Of a stretch of DNA of 64,000 nt, positions 25,872-35,691 are shown piece after piece. Where the stretch lies: positions 1 through 64,000 of the forward strand of contig CALFVT010000004.1 of NCBI GenBank assembly GCA_937928165.1. The letters run 5' to 3'. Each line of letters starts with the position of its first letter. Position 1 is the first letter of the stretch. The translations under genes were made by a program, and so were the position numbers. The notes under the pieces are model-generated. The model worked only from the letters and a program-made list of their open reading frames with translations. It searched no databases and was not told the origin of the DNA. This DNA is from an uncultured Caulobacterales bacterium (GTDB lineage Bacteria > Pseudomonadota > Alphaproteobacteria > Caulobacterales > Maricaulaceae).

Positions 25872-27075
25872 ATTGTCCTGCTTTAATCAGATTGGACGGA
25901 TCGACTGTACGTCCTTGAAAATAAACTTCGTAATGTAAATGTGTCGACGTGCTTCGGCCCGTTGATCCCATTCCGCCAATCTTTTGTCCTTTCGTCACAC
26001 GCTGCCCGCGTTTTACATTTAACTTACTCATATGGCCATAGCGTGTTTTAAACCCGTGGCCATGATCAATTTCAACCATTTTACCCATGCCGCCATTCCG
26101 GCCTGCCATTGTTACAATGCCGTCTGATGTTGCAACAATACGGGCGTTTTTGAATGATCCGTAATCAAGGCCCGCATGAAAAGTTGGGCGCTTGGTGAAC
26201 GGATCAGGGCGCATGCCATAGCGGCTTGTTTCATAATGATCATCGTCAATGGGTAGCGCCAAAGGCATGGCTGCGAGTGCTGCGTTAAGGCTTTGGGCTT
26301 CGCTTGTACGCGCTTTAACTGTCTCCATGCGGGGCATGAATTGCCCGGATGTAAGACTTGCATTTCCCTTTTCAACCGCTGAAGGCCCGCCTTTGCCATA
26401 GGGGCTGGCTTCGAGGATATCATTAAGGTCAATTTTCGTAGATCTGATAATGGCTCTTTTTCTTTCAATGTCATCGAGCATGTCAAGCTCAGCCGTTTTT
26501 AATACTGTGTTTTGGCTCTCACCAAGATTAACTAAAAAGCGATCGACTTGTGTGTTTTCGTCATGCTGAGGCGTTACAAAATCACGGAGCGATTCGCGCG
26601 GAAAAGGATCGCGAATATGCGGGTTCATGAGAATCCTTTGATTCGCATATTTAGCATGGTTTGGGTTAATCTGCGTTTCCTCACTAGAATGCGGTACATC
26701 AAGTATTTGAGAAATGGCTTCGTGTTTCTGCTCAAAGCTTCTTGCGATTTTTTCAAAGCTTTCTTTTTGTTGAGCTAACATAAGCTGCGTGTTTTGAAGT
26801 TTAGCACGCTCCTCAGCGAGATCACGTTCAAAACTGGCTTCTTGAACACGTAATTGCTTTGCCGATGACGAAAAAGGGTTGTAGCCCCAAATCACATTGC
26901 CAATCGTAAAAATACACCAGAGAGCCATCAATGATATAGCGGCGACCAAACTCGCTTGTAGGCGAGTAGATAGATGGTAATATTTGACTTCACTTTGCGT
27001 GCGCAAATATATTTGCCGCTCAGGGAAGTGACGAAGAATACGCGCGCGGCATTCCTCTTTAAAATCGCTAAACAT
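25861..27075 (-). CDS. M23 family peptidoglycan endopeptidase
   Basis: The 404-residue protein has a cytoplasmic N-terminus of about 45 residues, one transmembrane helix (about 43-65), a periplasmic coiled-coil stretch rich in Glu, Gln and Lys (about 75-125) and a C-terminal LytM/M23 zinc domain: HAGLDYG with the first His and Asp, and HLHYEVYFQG with the final ligands. All metal ligands seem present, so it is probably an active wall hydrolase. Its overlap with the bactofilin gene suggests the filament positions this enzyme, as in the CcmA-Csd system of Helicobacter. Confidence 0.94.
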   Translation of the reverse strand: MFSDFKEECRARILRHFPERQIYLRTQSEVKYYHLSTRLQASLVAAISLMALWCIFTIGNVIWGYNPFSSSAKQLRVQEASFERDLAEERAKLQNTQLMLAQQKESFEKIARSFEQKHEAISQILDVPHSSEETQINPNHAKYANQRILMNPHIRDPFPRESLRDFVTPQHDENTQVDRFLVNLGESQNTVLKTAELDMLDDIERKRAIIRSTKIDLNDILEASPYGKGGPSAVEKGNASLTSGQFMPRMETVKARTSEAQSLNAALAAMPLALPIDDDHYETSRYGMRPDPFTKRPTFHAGLDYGSFKNARIVATSDGIVTMAGRNGGMGKMVEIDHGHGFKTRYGHMSKLNVKRGQRVTKGQKIGGMGSTGRSTSTHLHYEVYFQGRTVDPSNLIKAGQYVQ

Positions 27076-27271
27076 GTTTCCCCATTATGACAATTACATT
27101 CATGATGTTTCTTATTTCACATACGACAAAATCTATCCGTATTATTCAAGTGGTTTTTCGTGAATTTTCGTTAAATTTTGCAATTTATGTAGTTATAGGT
27201 GTTAAAATAGTTGTAATAAGCGGATGTCACACGTTGAATAAGGTGAAAAAGTCAAATTAGGTTGTAGAATT

Positions 27272-28087
27272 TTATTCTAAATCAATATCTTCGAGCCCAA
27301 GATAATAGTCTTTTTGTAATCCAGCTAAGGTGCGGGCGGGTATATTAAAAGGTGGTTTGACTCGCCCACGGAAAAATTCCCTAACGAGAGCTCGAAAATA
27401 GGCTTTTGGCGGCTGATTGTCTTGGGCTGCAATATAATGAAACCAGTCACTACCTATCTTAACATGGCCGATTTCTTCGTCATATATAATTTGTAATATT
27501 TGGGCGCTTTCGTCATCCCCCGCTTGCTTTAGTTTTTCAATCATATTGGGCGTCACATCGAGCCCGCGAGCTTCAAGCACCATTGGCGCTATAGCAAGAC
27601 GCGCAGCAATATCATGTTTTGTATGAACGGCTGCGGCCCAAAGCCCGCCATGTGCTGGATGTTCTCCATAATCACTCCCTAGTTTTTGCAAGTGAGAACG
27701 AATCATTTTGAAATGTTTCGCTTCCTCAGCACAAACTTTGACCCAATCTGCAATAAATTGCTTTTGATCTTTGGGTTTAAGGCGTGGATCATAGCTAAAA
27801 CGGGCAATCATATCAGCGGCAAGGTCAATCGCATTAAATTCGATATGTGCGACAGCGTGTAAAAGTGCTATTCGTCCTTTTTCAGTACCAAGCCGCCGCC
27901 TTTTGACCTTGTGCGGCGGAACCATGACAGGGTTTTCAGGTCTTTGAGGGGTGTCATCAAGGGGCTTGGTTAAAGGCGCAATCTTAAGATCATGCTCATA
28001 GGCATGTGCTAGCGCAAAAGCCGCTGCAACTTTATCATCGGGCGCACCGCATTTAAGGATGTCATGCGCGAATTGTAATATTGTCAT
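27272..28087 (-). CDS. DUF455 family ferritin-like protein
   Basis: The 271-residue protein fits DUF455, a ferritin-like family. The helix LLHAVAHIEFNAIDLAADMI with its H--E motif, the VCAEEAKHFKMI helix and the YDEEIGHVKIG helix provide the paired Glu/His ligands expected of a di-iron four-helix bundle. The role is not established; some relatives are called MiaE-like or rhamnan-synthesis associated, neither of which I can support. It lies 11 bases after bcp and is probably co-transcribed with it, which would fit an iron or oxidative-stress link. Confidence 0.88.
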   Translation of the reverse strand: MTILQFAHDILKCGAPDDKVAAAFALAHAYEHDLKIAPLTKPLDDTPQRPENPVMVPPHKVKRRRLGTEKGRIALLHAVAHIEFNAIDLAADMIARFSYDPRLKPKDQKQFIADWVKVCAEEAKHFKMIRSHLQKLGSDYGEHPAHGGLWAAAVHTKHDIAARLAIAPMVLEARGLDVTPNMIEKLKQAGDDESAQILQIIYDEEIGHVKIGSDWFHYIAAQDNQPPKAYFRALVREFFRGRVKPPFNIPARTLAGLQKDYYLGLEDIDLE

Positions 28088-28098
28088 GACAGCTTGGC

Positions 28099-28572
28099 TT
28101 ACGGTTTGTGACTTTCTAAGGCTGCCAGTACCGTCTCGACATGGTTTTTCACACGCACTTTACGCCATATCTCGAGGAGAGTGCCATCAGGTGAAATTAA
28201 GAATGTAGAGCGATCAATCCCCATATATTTCTTGCCATACATGTTTTTCTCAACCCATGATCCATAGGCCTCGATCATGACGCCGCTCTCATCCGAAGCT
28301 AGGGGAATGTCAAGTTCATGCTTGGCAATGAATTTATTATGTTTAGAAATGCTGTCCTTTGATACGCCTAAGATTTCAGCGCCTAGAGCGGTAAATGCCG
28401 CTTTATGTTCTGTAAAACTAATAGCTTCCTTGGTGCAGCCGGGGGTATCATCCCGCGGGTAAAAATAGACAATAAGAAATTTTCCGTGGTAATCTTGAAG
28501 TGAAACCTCACCGCCACCACTTTTGGGGCATGTGAAGTCTGGGGCGCTATCGCCTATTTTAATTGTGCTCAT
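28099..28572 (-). CDS. bcp: Thioredoxin-dependent peroxiredoxin (Bcp/PrxQ)
   Basis: A 157-residue peroxiredoxin that reduces hydroperoxides in the cytoplasm. The peroxidatic Cys lies in DDTPGCTKEA (about residue 46). The resolving Cys that E. coli Bcp has five positions later is replaced by Ile here, so resolution must use another thiol; the only other Cys is residue 15 (DFTCPKSG). Such one-Cys-like PrxQ forms are known. It is the first gene of a pair with the ferritin-like protein. Confidence 0.95.
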   Translation of the reverse strand: MSTIKIGDSAPDFTCPKSGGGEVSLQDYHGKFLIVYFYPRDDTPGCTKEAISFTEHKAAFTALGAEILGVSKDSISKHNKFIAKHELDIPLASDESGVMIEAYGSWVEKNMYGKKYMGIDRSTFLISPDGTLLEIWRKVRVKNHVETVLAALESHKP

Positions 28573-28686
28573 AATTGTGACCCTTTCGTAACTGCACTTT
28601 CGTTACGTTAAAGTGTTATTACACGTTTTGTTGACATATAGAATAAGCCAGATAAGCGAACAGTTAAAGGATGAATAGACTTTTTT

Positions 28687-31600
28687 ATGGATACCGATTC
28701 TGCTGACATAACTGTAAGTCCACAAACAGTTACGGCTGCACCAAAAGAGCTGGATGGAGGTAAACAGTTTAGCCTTAAGTCAAAGTCGATTGTGAAATTG
28801 GTTTTAGGCGGCTTCAGTAAAGTTTTGGGGGAGGTAACGGCTGTCGTTCTTGGGGCTGGAATTATTTGGCTAGGGCTTTTGACCTCTGTTATGGCTAAAG
28901 GCGAAGCTGATGTTAGCTTTTTAAAACGTAATTTTAGCCTTTGGTTTGCACAGGCTTATGATGGGCAAGATGCAGATATAGAAAAGTTTAAGGTACAATG
29001 GCACCCAAGCCGCGCAACAATCGGGTTATTAGCAAAGAATATTACCGTCACGGATGATGCGGGCGGGACATTATTATCAGTTAAATCCGTTTATACGGAA
29101 ACCCCCATAGCGGCGCTTATTAACAAAGGGGTTGAGATTAACCGCCTAACCCTTGAAGGTGGGCAGTTCACCATAAAGCGCGGTGAAAACGGCGCGATAA
29201 TTGGCTCTATCGGGGAGCCGCAATCATTTGGACGGATAGGCGCTGTTATTCCGATTTCATCAGGCCCGAGTGACGACAAAGGGCAGAACACAATAGATTT
29301 TATGTCCTTATCCGGAACGGATGTATTCTTTCAAGATGATATCTTAGGCCTTGAAGTCGATTTAAAGGCTGTTGATTTTAATACGCGCATTACTGATAGT
29401 GAGATCATCGCTATTGGGGATGCTGAGATTGGGTTTAATGATCCATCCGATTTAAACCTTGATGATGGCACTGCGCCGCAAGTCCGAGTCAAAGTCATGC
29501 GCAGTCTAAAAGCCAAAAAAGCTTTGGACGTTAATATAGAAGTGAATGCTCTTAATCCTGCAAAGTTACAGTTTAAGGATAATTATTTTCATCAATTAAA
29601 ACAAATGGATGTGCCGTTAAACTTAATGTTTAATTGGCGCGATGTAAAAGATGAATTGCGTGATGTTAAATTTAACATAGCCATGACGTCTAATGATATT
29701 TTACCATCCTTATATGGGGTTAAAGATATTCAAGATATGGCTTTGTCAGGCGTTTTTGATGTCATTGGTGATAAGGTTAGTTTTGAGAATTATGCGGTTT
29801 CATCTCCAGATTTTCAAATTCAAGGGCATGGCGACATATCAGGTGTAATAGCTTATCAGGCAGGTGGTTCTGAAGCGCTTAACTTTGATTTGAATTTCGA
29901 AGACTTTGGGTGGAGCGGATTTTCATTACTGCCTCGGCCTATTCGGATTAAAAAGGGACAAGTCCAAGGGCAATATTCGCCTCAAGCGGCTCAGCTTGAT
30001 TTATCAAAACTTCACTTACCTATTGAAAATTATGTTCTTGCAGGGGAAGGCCGCTTAAATAACTTATTTGGACATCAAAGTTATGGGCCTCGTTCGCTAA
30101 AGCTCAAAGGCGGGTTTATTGGTAGTTTATCGGAAATTGACCTTTTAGCACTTTGGCCAAAAAATGCAATTCTCGGCGGGCGAAATTGGGTGAAGTCTTC
30201 CGTTGTAGAGGCCCGGCTATCCGATATGAAATTTGATATTGATATTCCGGATGTTAATATGATCGATGGCGGATTGCCGGATGATGTAGTAAAGCTTGAC
30301 TTTCGTATAAGCGAGGGCGTGGTTCAATATATCCGTACGATGACGCCGCTTGATCGGGCGGCAGGCTATGGACAATTACGCGCGAATAGCCTTGACCTAA
30401 CGCTAACAAGTGGCCGCGTTGGCCTTATGAATATAGAAAAAGGTCGTGTTGACATTCCGCAATTTTTTCCTTTCGGGAATAATTTTACCATAGACTTTGA
30501 AGGTAGCGGCCCTGTTGATTACATGATTGAGCTGATCGATCAAAAACCGTTTGAATATGCGAGTTTATATAATCTTGTTCCTAAAGAGTTCTCTGGGCAA
30601 GCACGCGCAGCCATTAAAATTACGCGGCCACTTGGTGAAGTCTTTGATCCAAGCCTTATAAATTATGAGATAGAGGTTAATGGTGATAATATAAGCGCGC
30701 CATTTGGTTTTGGCGAATATAAATTAACGAATGGCTCACTTTTTCTAACAGCAGATAAAACAGGGATGACAATTAAAGGCCCAGCTCAACTTGGCCCTTT
30801 ATATGCAGATTTTAATTGGCGAGAGACGTTTGATTACGGTGCAACGCCGACGGAGCTGACCTTTACAAGCCAGCTTAATACGGAGGCTCTTGATAAATTT
30901 GGCCTTGGACTTCGAGAATATTTTGGCGGTGAACTCCCTTTTACGCTCTATGCGTCTGGACAGGGGGTTGCCTTTGACAAAGCTATTATTAAGGCAAATC
31001 TACAAGATAGTGAATGGGTATTTGGCAATTTATGGTCAAAACCAATCGGCCGTGCAGGTGATTTGGAATTATCAGTCTTGCGCCGTGCGGATGGGCAATT
31101 AATCATTGATAATTTCCTAGCCAATGCCCCTGGCCTATCTGTTGAGGGGGCTCTACGATTAGATAAAGATATGCGTTTGCTAGAGGCAAGCATTGCCCAA
31201 TTATCGGTTAATGATCTTGTTGATGCCCGGTTGACTATGACTCGGGAAACCATTGATAGGCCGTTACAGGCGACATTGACGGGAGATTATTTGAACCTTG
31301 AGGGCTTTATTGGTCCAACTTTGTGGCAGTCAGATAATGCCGGAACACAGTTCCCGCTGACGCTTTCAGCAAGCCTAAACACGCTTAGCTTAGCTCCAGA
31401 TTACAAGATAAATAAGGCAAATTTTATCTATAATAACTCGGGGACAACTATTGATCAGTTTCGCTTTTCTGGAGGAAGTGAGGCGGGGCTTGTCATGTTT
31501 GATTTGCAGTCTCTTGATGAAGGGCCGTTTTCTAGTCAATTACAGTTTGACCTTGCCAATGCGTCCGATGTTGTAAGCGCATTTTTTAACCTTGATAATA

Positions 31601-32157
31601 TCACCGGAGGGCGATTATACGGCGAAGCCGTTAGGCCGCGTGCTGGGGATGATTTAATTTGGTCTGGGACAGTTAATGTCGATGATTTTACGTTGATTGA
31701 TGCGCCTTTTTTGGCACAAATGCTCTCCCTTGCGTCGTTAAACGGACTTAATGATGTTTTAAATGGTGACGGAATTAATTTTGAAACTGTCGAAGTTCCG
31801 TTCACATGGGGACAGGGTGTGTTAGGCCTAGAAAGTGCCCGCGCCGCAGGGCCGGCCTTAGGCTTAACAGCAGACGGCCAAATCAATATTGCATCTAAAA
31901 ACATTGATATAGACGGTACACTTATCCCTGCCTATGCGGCCAACTCTATATTAGGGTCTATCCCTCTATTAGGAGATATCTTTGGCGGACGGGCAGATGA
32001 TGCAACCCTTGGGTTGACCTATGCTGTTAAAGGCTCATTTGGTGAAGCTCAGGTCTCTGTTAACCCGCTTTCCGCATTAACTCCGGGAATTTTACGCCAA
32101 ATATTTAAACCTAAACGAGAAAAAAGGCGCATCGAAATTCCCTCCGACTTGCCTTAA
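28687..32157 (+). CDS. Large AsmA/YhdP-like envelope protein
   Basis: A 1156-residue protein with one N-terminal transmembrane helix (about residues 45-68) and a very long beta-rich periplasmic region with almost no Cys. Its C-terminus (IPAYAANSILGSIPLLGDIFGG, then VSVNPLSALTPGILRQIF) is the typical end of DUF3971/AsmA-like proteins. AsmA-like proteins such as YhdP are long grooves thought to carry phospholipids between inner and outer membranes. Glycine-rich beta repeats run throughout. It is divergent from bcp (114 bases) and convergent with tyrS. There is no good ribosome-binding site at the ATG used. Confidence 0.9.
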   Translation: MDTDSADITVSPQTVTAAPKELDGGKQFSLKSKSIVKLVLGGFSKVLGEVTAVVLGAGIIWLGLLTSVMAKGEADVSFLKRNFSLWFAQAYDGQDADIEKFKVQWHPSRATIGLLAKNITVTDDAGGTLLSVKSVYTETPIAALINKGVEINRLTLEGGQFTIKRGENGAIIGSIGEPQSFGRIGAVIPISSGPSDDKGQNTIDFMSLSGTDVFFQDDILGLEVDLKAVDFNTRITDSEIIAIGDAEIGFNDPSDLNLDDGTAPQVRVKVMRSLKAKKALDVNIEVNALNPAKLQFKDNYFHQLKQMDVPLNLMFNWRDVKDELRDVKFNIAMTSNDILPSLYGVKDIQDMALSGVFDVIGDKVSFENYAVSSPDFQIQGHGDISGVIAYQAGGSEALNFDLNFEDFGWSGFSLLPRPIRIKKGQVQGQYSPQAAQLDLSKLHLPIENYVLAGEGRLNNLFGHQSYGPRSLKLKGGFIGSLSEIDLLALWPKNAILGGRNWVKSSVVEARLSDMKFDIDIPDVNMIDGGLPDDVVKLDFRISEGVVQYIRTMTPLDRAAGYGQLRANSLDLTLTSGRVGLMNIEKGRVDIPQFFPFGNNFTIDFEGSGPVDYMIELIDQKPFEYASLYNLVPKEFSGQARAAIKITRPLGEVFDPSLINYEIEVNGDNISAPFGFGEYKLTNGSLFLTADKTGMTIKGPAQLGPLYADFNWRETFDYGATPTELTFTSQLNTEALDKFGLGLREYFGGELPFTLYASGQGVAFDKAIIKANLQDSEWVFGNLWSKPIGRAGDLELSVLRRADGQLIIDNFLANAPGLSVEGALRLDKDMRLLEASIAQLSVNDLVDARLTMTRETIDRPLQATLTGDYLNLEGFIGPTLWQSDNAGTQFPLTLSASLNTLSLAPDYKINKANFIYNNSGTTIDQFRFSGGSEAGLVMFDLQSLDEGPFSSQLQFDLANASDVVSAFFNLDNITGGRLYGEAVRPRAGDDLIWSGTVNVDDFTLIDAPFLAQMLSLASLNGLNDVLNGDGINFETVEVPFTWGQGVLGLESARAAGPALGLTADGQINIASKNIDIDGTLIPAYAANSILGSIPLLGDIFGGRADDATLGLTYAVKGSFGEAQVSVNPLSALTPGILRQIFKPKREKRRIEIPSDLP

Positions 32158-32177
32158 AAAAATGGTTTTGAAGCCCC

Positions 32178-33452
32178 TTAAGTAAGCTTTATAAGAGCAT
32201 GTTTCTTCTTGCCGACCGAGATTTTAATTCTTCCATCTGAATTTAAATCTGCTGCGGAAAGCGTTGCCATAGGGTCTGTCACTTTGATGTCATTTATCTT
32301 TAGTGCACCGCCTTTGACATGTCGTCTCGCTTCTCCTTTTGAGGCTGCAAGTCCGCATAAAAGCGCTGCATCAATTGCTGTAAAGCCGTTAAGATTGTCA
32401 CATTCAAATGTGGGTAGCCCTGCCGACGTGCCGCTGCCTGCAAACGTCTCTTGAGCTGTTTTTTCTGCATCGCGTGCGGCGTCTACGCCGTGTAATAATG
32501 TTGTTGTTGCATTGGCTAAAGCAATTTTTGCGTCGTTTATTTGCACGCCCTCTAAGGCCTCGAGTTTAGCAATTTGTTCCAACGGCATGTCGGTAAATAA
32601 CTTTAAAAATCGGCCAACATCTGCATCATCTGTATTTCGCCAAAACTGCCAATAGTCATAAGGACTTCGGGCATAGGCTTCGCCCAATGACGGGTCGGCG
32701 TTTAACCAGACAGCCCCGTCTGCGGTTTTACCCATTTTTCCGCCAGATGCTGTTGTGATAAGCGGGGTCGTAAACCCGTAGCATTCGGCCTCCTCCATGC
32801 GCCGGGATAAATCAACGCCGGTTGTAATATTGCCCCATTGATCTGAACCGCCAAGTTGTAATGTGCAGCCGTAACGCCGGTAAAGCTCAACGAAGTCATA
32901 GCTTTGAAGTAGCGGATAGTTGAACTCAAGAAATGTCATTGGCAATTCATTCTCAAGGCGTCTTTTGACCGTCTCCATGGTCATCATACGGTTGATAGTG
33001 AAAAGCTTCCCGACATCCCGCAGAAAATCAATATAACCTAACCCGTCTAGCCAATCAGCGTTATCGGCCATTATGGCGGCATTAGGCCCATCAAAGTCCA
33101 AAAACTTTGCAAAGACTTGTTTGATCCCTTGTTTGTTAGACTCGATAATCTCATTTGTAAGAATGGGACGGGATTTATCTTTGTCTGATGGATCTCCAAT
33201 TTTTGTTGTTCCTCCACCCAGCAGAATTATCGGACGTCCGCCTGCTTGTTGCAGGCGGCGGAGCATCATTATCTGTACTAATGATCCGACATGTAAGCTA
33301 GGGGCCGTGCAGTCAAATCCAATATAGCCGGTAACAACATCTGATGCAGCTTTTTTATCAAGACCAGATTCATCTGTGCATTGATATAAAAACCCACGTT
33401 CAACGAGGCTTTGCATAAGCGTTGATTTATATGTTTTTTGATTATGCGCCAT
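32178..33452 (-). CDS. tyrS: Tyrosyl-tRNA synthetase
   Basis: A 424-residue class I synthetase that charges tRNA-Tyr. Visible are the HIGH-like HVGS after FDCTAPSL, the tyrosine-binding FLEFNYPLLQSYDFVELYRRYGCTLQLGGSDQWGN region, the KMSKS-equivalent KMGKT and a C-terminal S4-like RNA-binding domain. The ATG at 33452 gives the usual N-terminus; an upstream in-frame start at 33509 would add an atypical 19 residues. It is convergent with the AsmA-like gene. Confidence 0.97.
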   Translation of the reverse strand: MAHNQKTYKSTLMQSLVERGFLYQCTDESGLDKKAASDVVTGYIGFDCTAPSLHVGSLVQIMMLRRLQQAGGRPIILLGGGTTKIGDPSDKDKSRPILTNEIIESNKQGIKQVFAKFLDFDGPNAAIMADNADWLDGLGYIDFLRDVGKLFTINRMMTMETVKRRLENELPMTFLEFNYPLLQSYDFVELYRRYGCTLQLGGSDQWGNITTGVDLSRRMEEAECYGFTTPLITTASGGKMGKTADGAVWLNADPSLGEAYARSPYDYWQFWRNTDDADVGRFLKLFTDMPLEQIAKLEALEGVQINDAKIALANATTTLLHGVDAARDAEKTAQETFAGSGTSAGLPTFECDNLNGFTAIDAALLCGLAASKGEARRHVKGGALKINDIKVTDPMATLSAADLNSDGRIKISVGKKKHALIKLT

Positions 33453-33693
33453 GTGAGACTGTCCTGCATTGATGAAATCGCGAAATAGCAAATTCGGCGG
33501 CCCTGTCAATGCAAGGGGCAGGCTGAGACGTAACTTGTAAACAGGCCATCAGCCTATGATAGAGTAATAGTTTACTTTAATAAGGCGTTTGTTTAAGCCG
33601 CTTTCACATTCACGTCTCTGTGAAGTAATGTTTGATGACGTGATGGTGCGATCATCTTAGAGAGTGCCACCATTTATAGAGGAGTTTGTCGTT

Positions 33694-34461
33694 ATGACAA
33701 AAATTTTAAAGGCAGCGGTTTTAGCTGCGACATCAGCTTTCGGGTTTTCTTCAGTTGCTCAGGCGGGTCTTTTTGACTTTGATCCTGCGCCCGGCGGAAC
33801 ATATATATCAGGTTTCGTTGGCATTTCCGCACCAGGGGATGCAGATTTTGAAGGAACACAAGCCCCAGTTACGGGCGTTCCTGGTATGGCAGGAGCTCCT
33901 GCAGAAATTCAAGCCGATTTTGATAGTGATGTTTATTACGGCGGTGCAATAGGCATTCGTTTGCCCTTTAAATATTGGAAGTATTTCCAGCCCCGCCTCG
34001 AACTTGAAGTTAGCTATACAGAATCAGACGTTTCTAGCGGCAACTTTAACGGAGGCAATCAGGTATTTAGTGGCAATCAAAATGCGACTTATTACTTAAT
34101 TAATAATTATTCTGACATTATATGGTCAGAGAACCAACTTATTGTTCCTTATTTTGGCGGCGGTATCGGTGTCGGCGATTTTGAAACAGATATTGCGTAT
34201 TTTCCAAATAATGGGGTTGCATCAGCACCAACTTTTGCTGTGCAAGATAGCGACTCTGGTCTTGCGACAGTTTCAGCCATTGGTGCCACTTTAAAAGCAT
34301 CTGAGAAATTAGATTTTTACGTTGAGGGCCGTTATTTAAAAACTTACGGTATCGACGCAGAACGCCGCTTTGTAGCCAATGGTAATAGTGGTTTTAATGC
34401 GGATGTAGATGACGACCCTGATGGATTTACATTATCAGTTGGTACGCGCCTTAACTTCTAA
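33694..34461 (+). CDS. Outer-membrane beta-barrel protein (OmpA/OmpW-like size)
   Basis: The 255-residue protein has a signal peptide (cleavage after SVAQA), then alternating hydrophobic/polar strands with Gly- and aromatic-rich turns (YISGFVGIS, YYGGAIGIRLPF, LELEVSYTES, LIVPYFGGGIGVG, LDFYVEGRYLKTY, FTLSVGTRLNF) ending in the terminal Phe required for outer-membrane insertion. This fits a small 8- to 10-strand barrel such as the surface-antigen/Opa-like group. ATG 33694 has GAGGAG nine bases upstream. Its ligand is unknown. Confidence 0.88.
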   Translation: MTKILKAAVLAATSAFGFSSVAQAGLFDFDPAPGGTYISGFVGISAPGDADFEGTQAPVTGVPGMAGAPAEIQADFDSDVYYGGAIGIRLPFKYWKYFQPRLELEVSYTESDVSSGNFNGGNQVFSGNQNATYYLINNYSDIIWSENQLIVPYFGGGIGVGDFETDIAYFPNNGVASAPTFAVQDSDSGLATVSAIGATLKASEKLDFYVEGRYLKTYGIDAERRFVANGNSGFNADVDDDPDGFTLSVGTRLNF

Positions 34462-34462
34462 A

Positions 34463-35110
34463 CTATGCCTCTATGGCGTCTTTCAAATTTTGGAAGACGC
34501 CGTGGAACATCTCCTCGGTCAATCGTTTTGTGTTCGTGTTATATCGCGAGCAATGATAGCTTGATATCAATGTAATTTTATCACTCACATTGTAGCTTTT
34601 ATTGTGACCGAACGGATAGTCTTTGAGCTTTAAGCCAAGAGCCCTTATTGTATTATCGTGAGATATCTTTCCAAGCGTCATAATCGCTTTAAGGCGTTTT
34701 AGGCTTTTAATTTGATCTGTTAGATACGGCCTACAGGCGGTGCATTCCGCGCCGATAGGTTTGTTTTGCGGCGGTAAACAACGCACAGCATTGGTAATCT
34801 GAACGCCTTTAAGCTCAAGCCCGTCATCAGCTCTGGCATCATAACTATCATTAGACATGCCAAACTTTGCAAGGCTCGAATAAAGCAGATCGCCCGCCCA
34901 ATCCCCCGTAAAAGGCCGCGCCGTTCGGTTAGCGCCGTGCATGCCGGGAGCCAGTCCGATGATAAGCAAGCGAGGATCGGGATCGCCAAAGCTTTGAACG
35001 GGGCCATTATGGTAATCAGGATGTGAAACACGCAGCTCTTTTAAGAACTTTGATAATCGTGGGCAGCGCTTACAATTATAGGGCGGTTCTTTAAAAACGG
35101 TTTTACTCAT
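34463..35110 (-). CDS. Uracil-DNA glycosylase, family 5-like (UDGb)
   Basis: The 215-residue protein carries the family 5 signature GLAPGMHGANRTARPFTGD, whose motif A has Ala where most UDGs have Asp or Asn, and the C-terminal YHCSRYNTNT motif. Two cysteine pairs (CKRC at 13/16 and CTAC further on) fit the Fe-S cluster of families 4 and 5. It would remove uracil and perhaps other deaminated bases in the cytoplasm. The ATG at 35110 overlaps the end of the NYN gene by eight bases (ATGAGTAA); a start at 35149 is possible but less likely. Confidence 0.9.
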   Translation of the reverse strand: MSKTVFKEPPYNCKRCPRLSKFLKELRVSHPDYHNGPVQSFGDPDPRLLIIGLAPGMHGANRTARPFTGDWAGDLLYSSLAKFGMSNDSYDARADDGLELKGVQITNAVRCLPPQNKPIGAECTACRPYLTDQIKSLKRLKAIMTLGKISHDNTIRALGLKLKDYPFGHNKSYNVSDKITLISSYHCSRYNTNTKRLTEEMFHGVFQNLKDAIEA

Positions 35111-35663
35111 CTTCATGGTCGTAATCATTTCCGCTTTTGGGGCGTCCAATCAGCGGCCCCATGTCTGAGAGTTCAATAATCGCATCGGCTTGCCGGCGAA
35201 GCTCGTCTGATAACATTGGCGGTTTAGATTTCAGGGTGGACACAACGGATACCCGCGTGCCTTTTCTTTGAACAGCTTTAATCGCTGCGCGAAAATCGCC
35301 GTCGCCCGTAAATAAAAGAATATGGTCGACCACCTCTGCGATATCGATCATGTCAACAACCATTTCAATATCCATATTGCCTTTTATGCGGCGGCGGCCA
35401 TCACGGTCTGTATATTCACGGGCGCGTTTTGTGATGACATGATAGCCGTTATAATCGAGCCAATCCATTAAAGGGCGAATGGGTGAGTAATCATCATTCT
35501 CTTTTAAGGCCGTGTAGTAATTTGCGCAGATTAAGCGTCCTTTTCCGCGAAAAAGATCAAGCAGTTTTCTATAATCAATATCATAATCAAGCGTTTTACC
35601 TGTTGAATGAAGGTTTGACCCATCAATAAAAATTGCGATACGTTCATCGGGGTAGAATGCCAT
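35103..35663 (-). CDS. NYN-domain (LabA/DUF88) nuclease-like protein
   Basis: The 186-residue protein has a NYN/PIN-like domain: the first acidic site in IFIDGSNLH, the Asp/Glu in GNMDIEMVVDM and the FTGDGDF segment that completes the metal site, with a final acidic tail. NYN proteins are usually RNases or RNA-binding factors. It is co-directional with and overlaps the UDG gene, so the two are coupled. Divergent folK starts 28 bases away. The cellular target is unknown. Confidence 0.92.
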   Translation of the reverse strand: MAFYPDERIAIFIDGSNLHSTGKTLDYDIDYRKLLDLFRGKGRLICANYYTALKENDDYSPIRPLMDWLDYNGYHVITKRAREYTDRDGRRRIKGNMDIEMVVDMIDIAEVVDHILLFTGDGDFRAAIKAVQRKGTRVSVVSTLKSKPPMLSDELRRQADAIIELSDMGPLIGRPKSGNDYDHEDE

Positions 35664-35691
35664 AATAAATGCCTAAAAAATGTCGTAAAAT

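Noticed and set aside
33609-33624. TTCAC-N6-GTGAA repeat before the outer-membrane protein gene
   Set aside because: Only five-base arms; too short to separate from chance.
34475-34501. Inverted repeat GGCGTCTT/AAGACGCC as a terminator for the barrel gene
   Set aside because: It lies inside the UDG coding end and is not followed by a T run on the plus strand.
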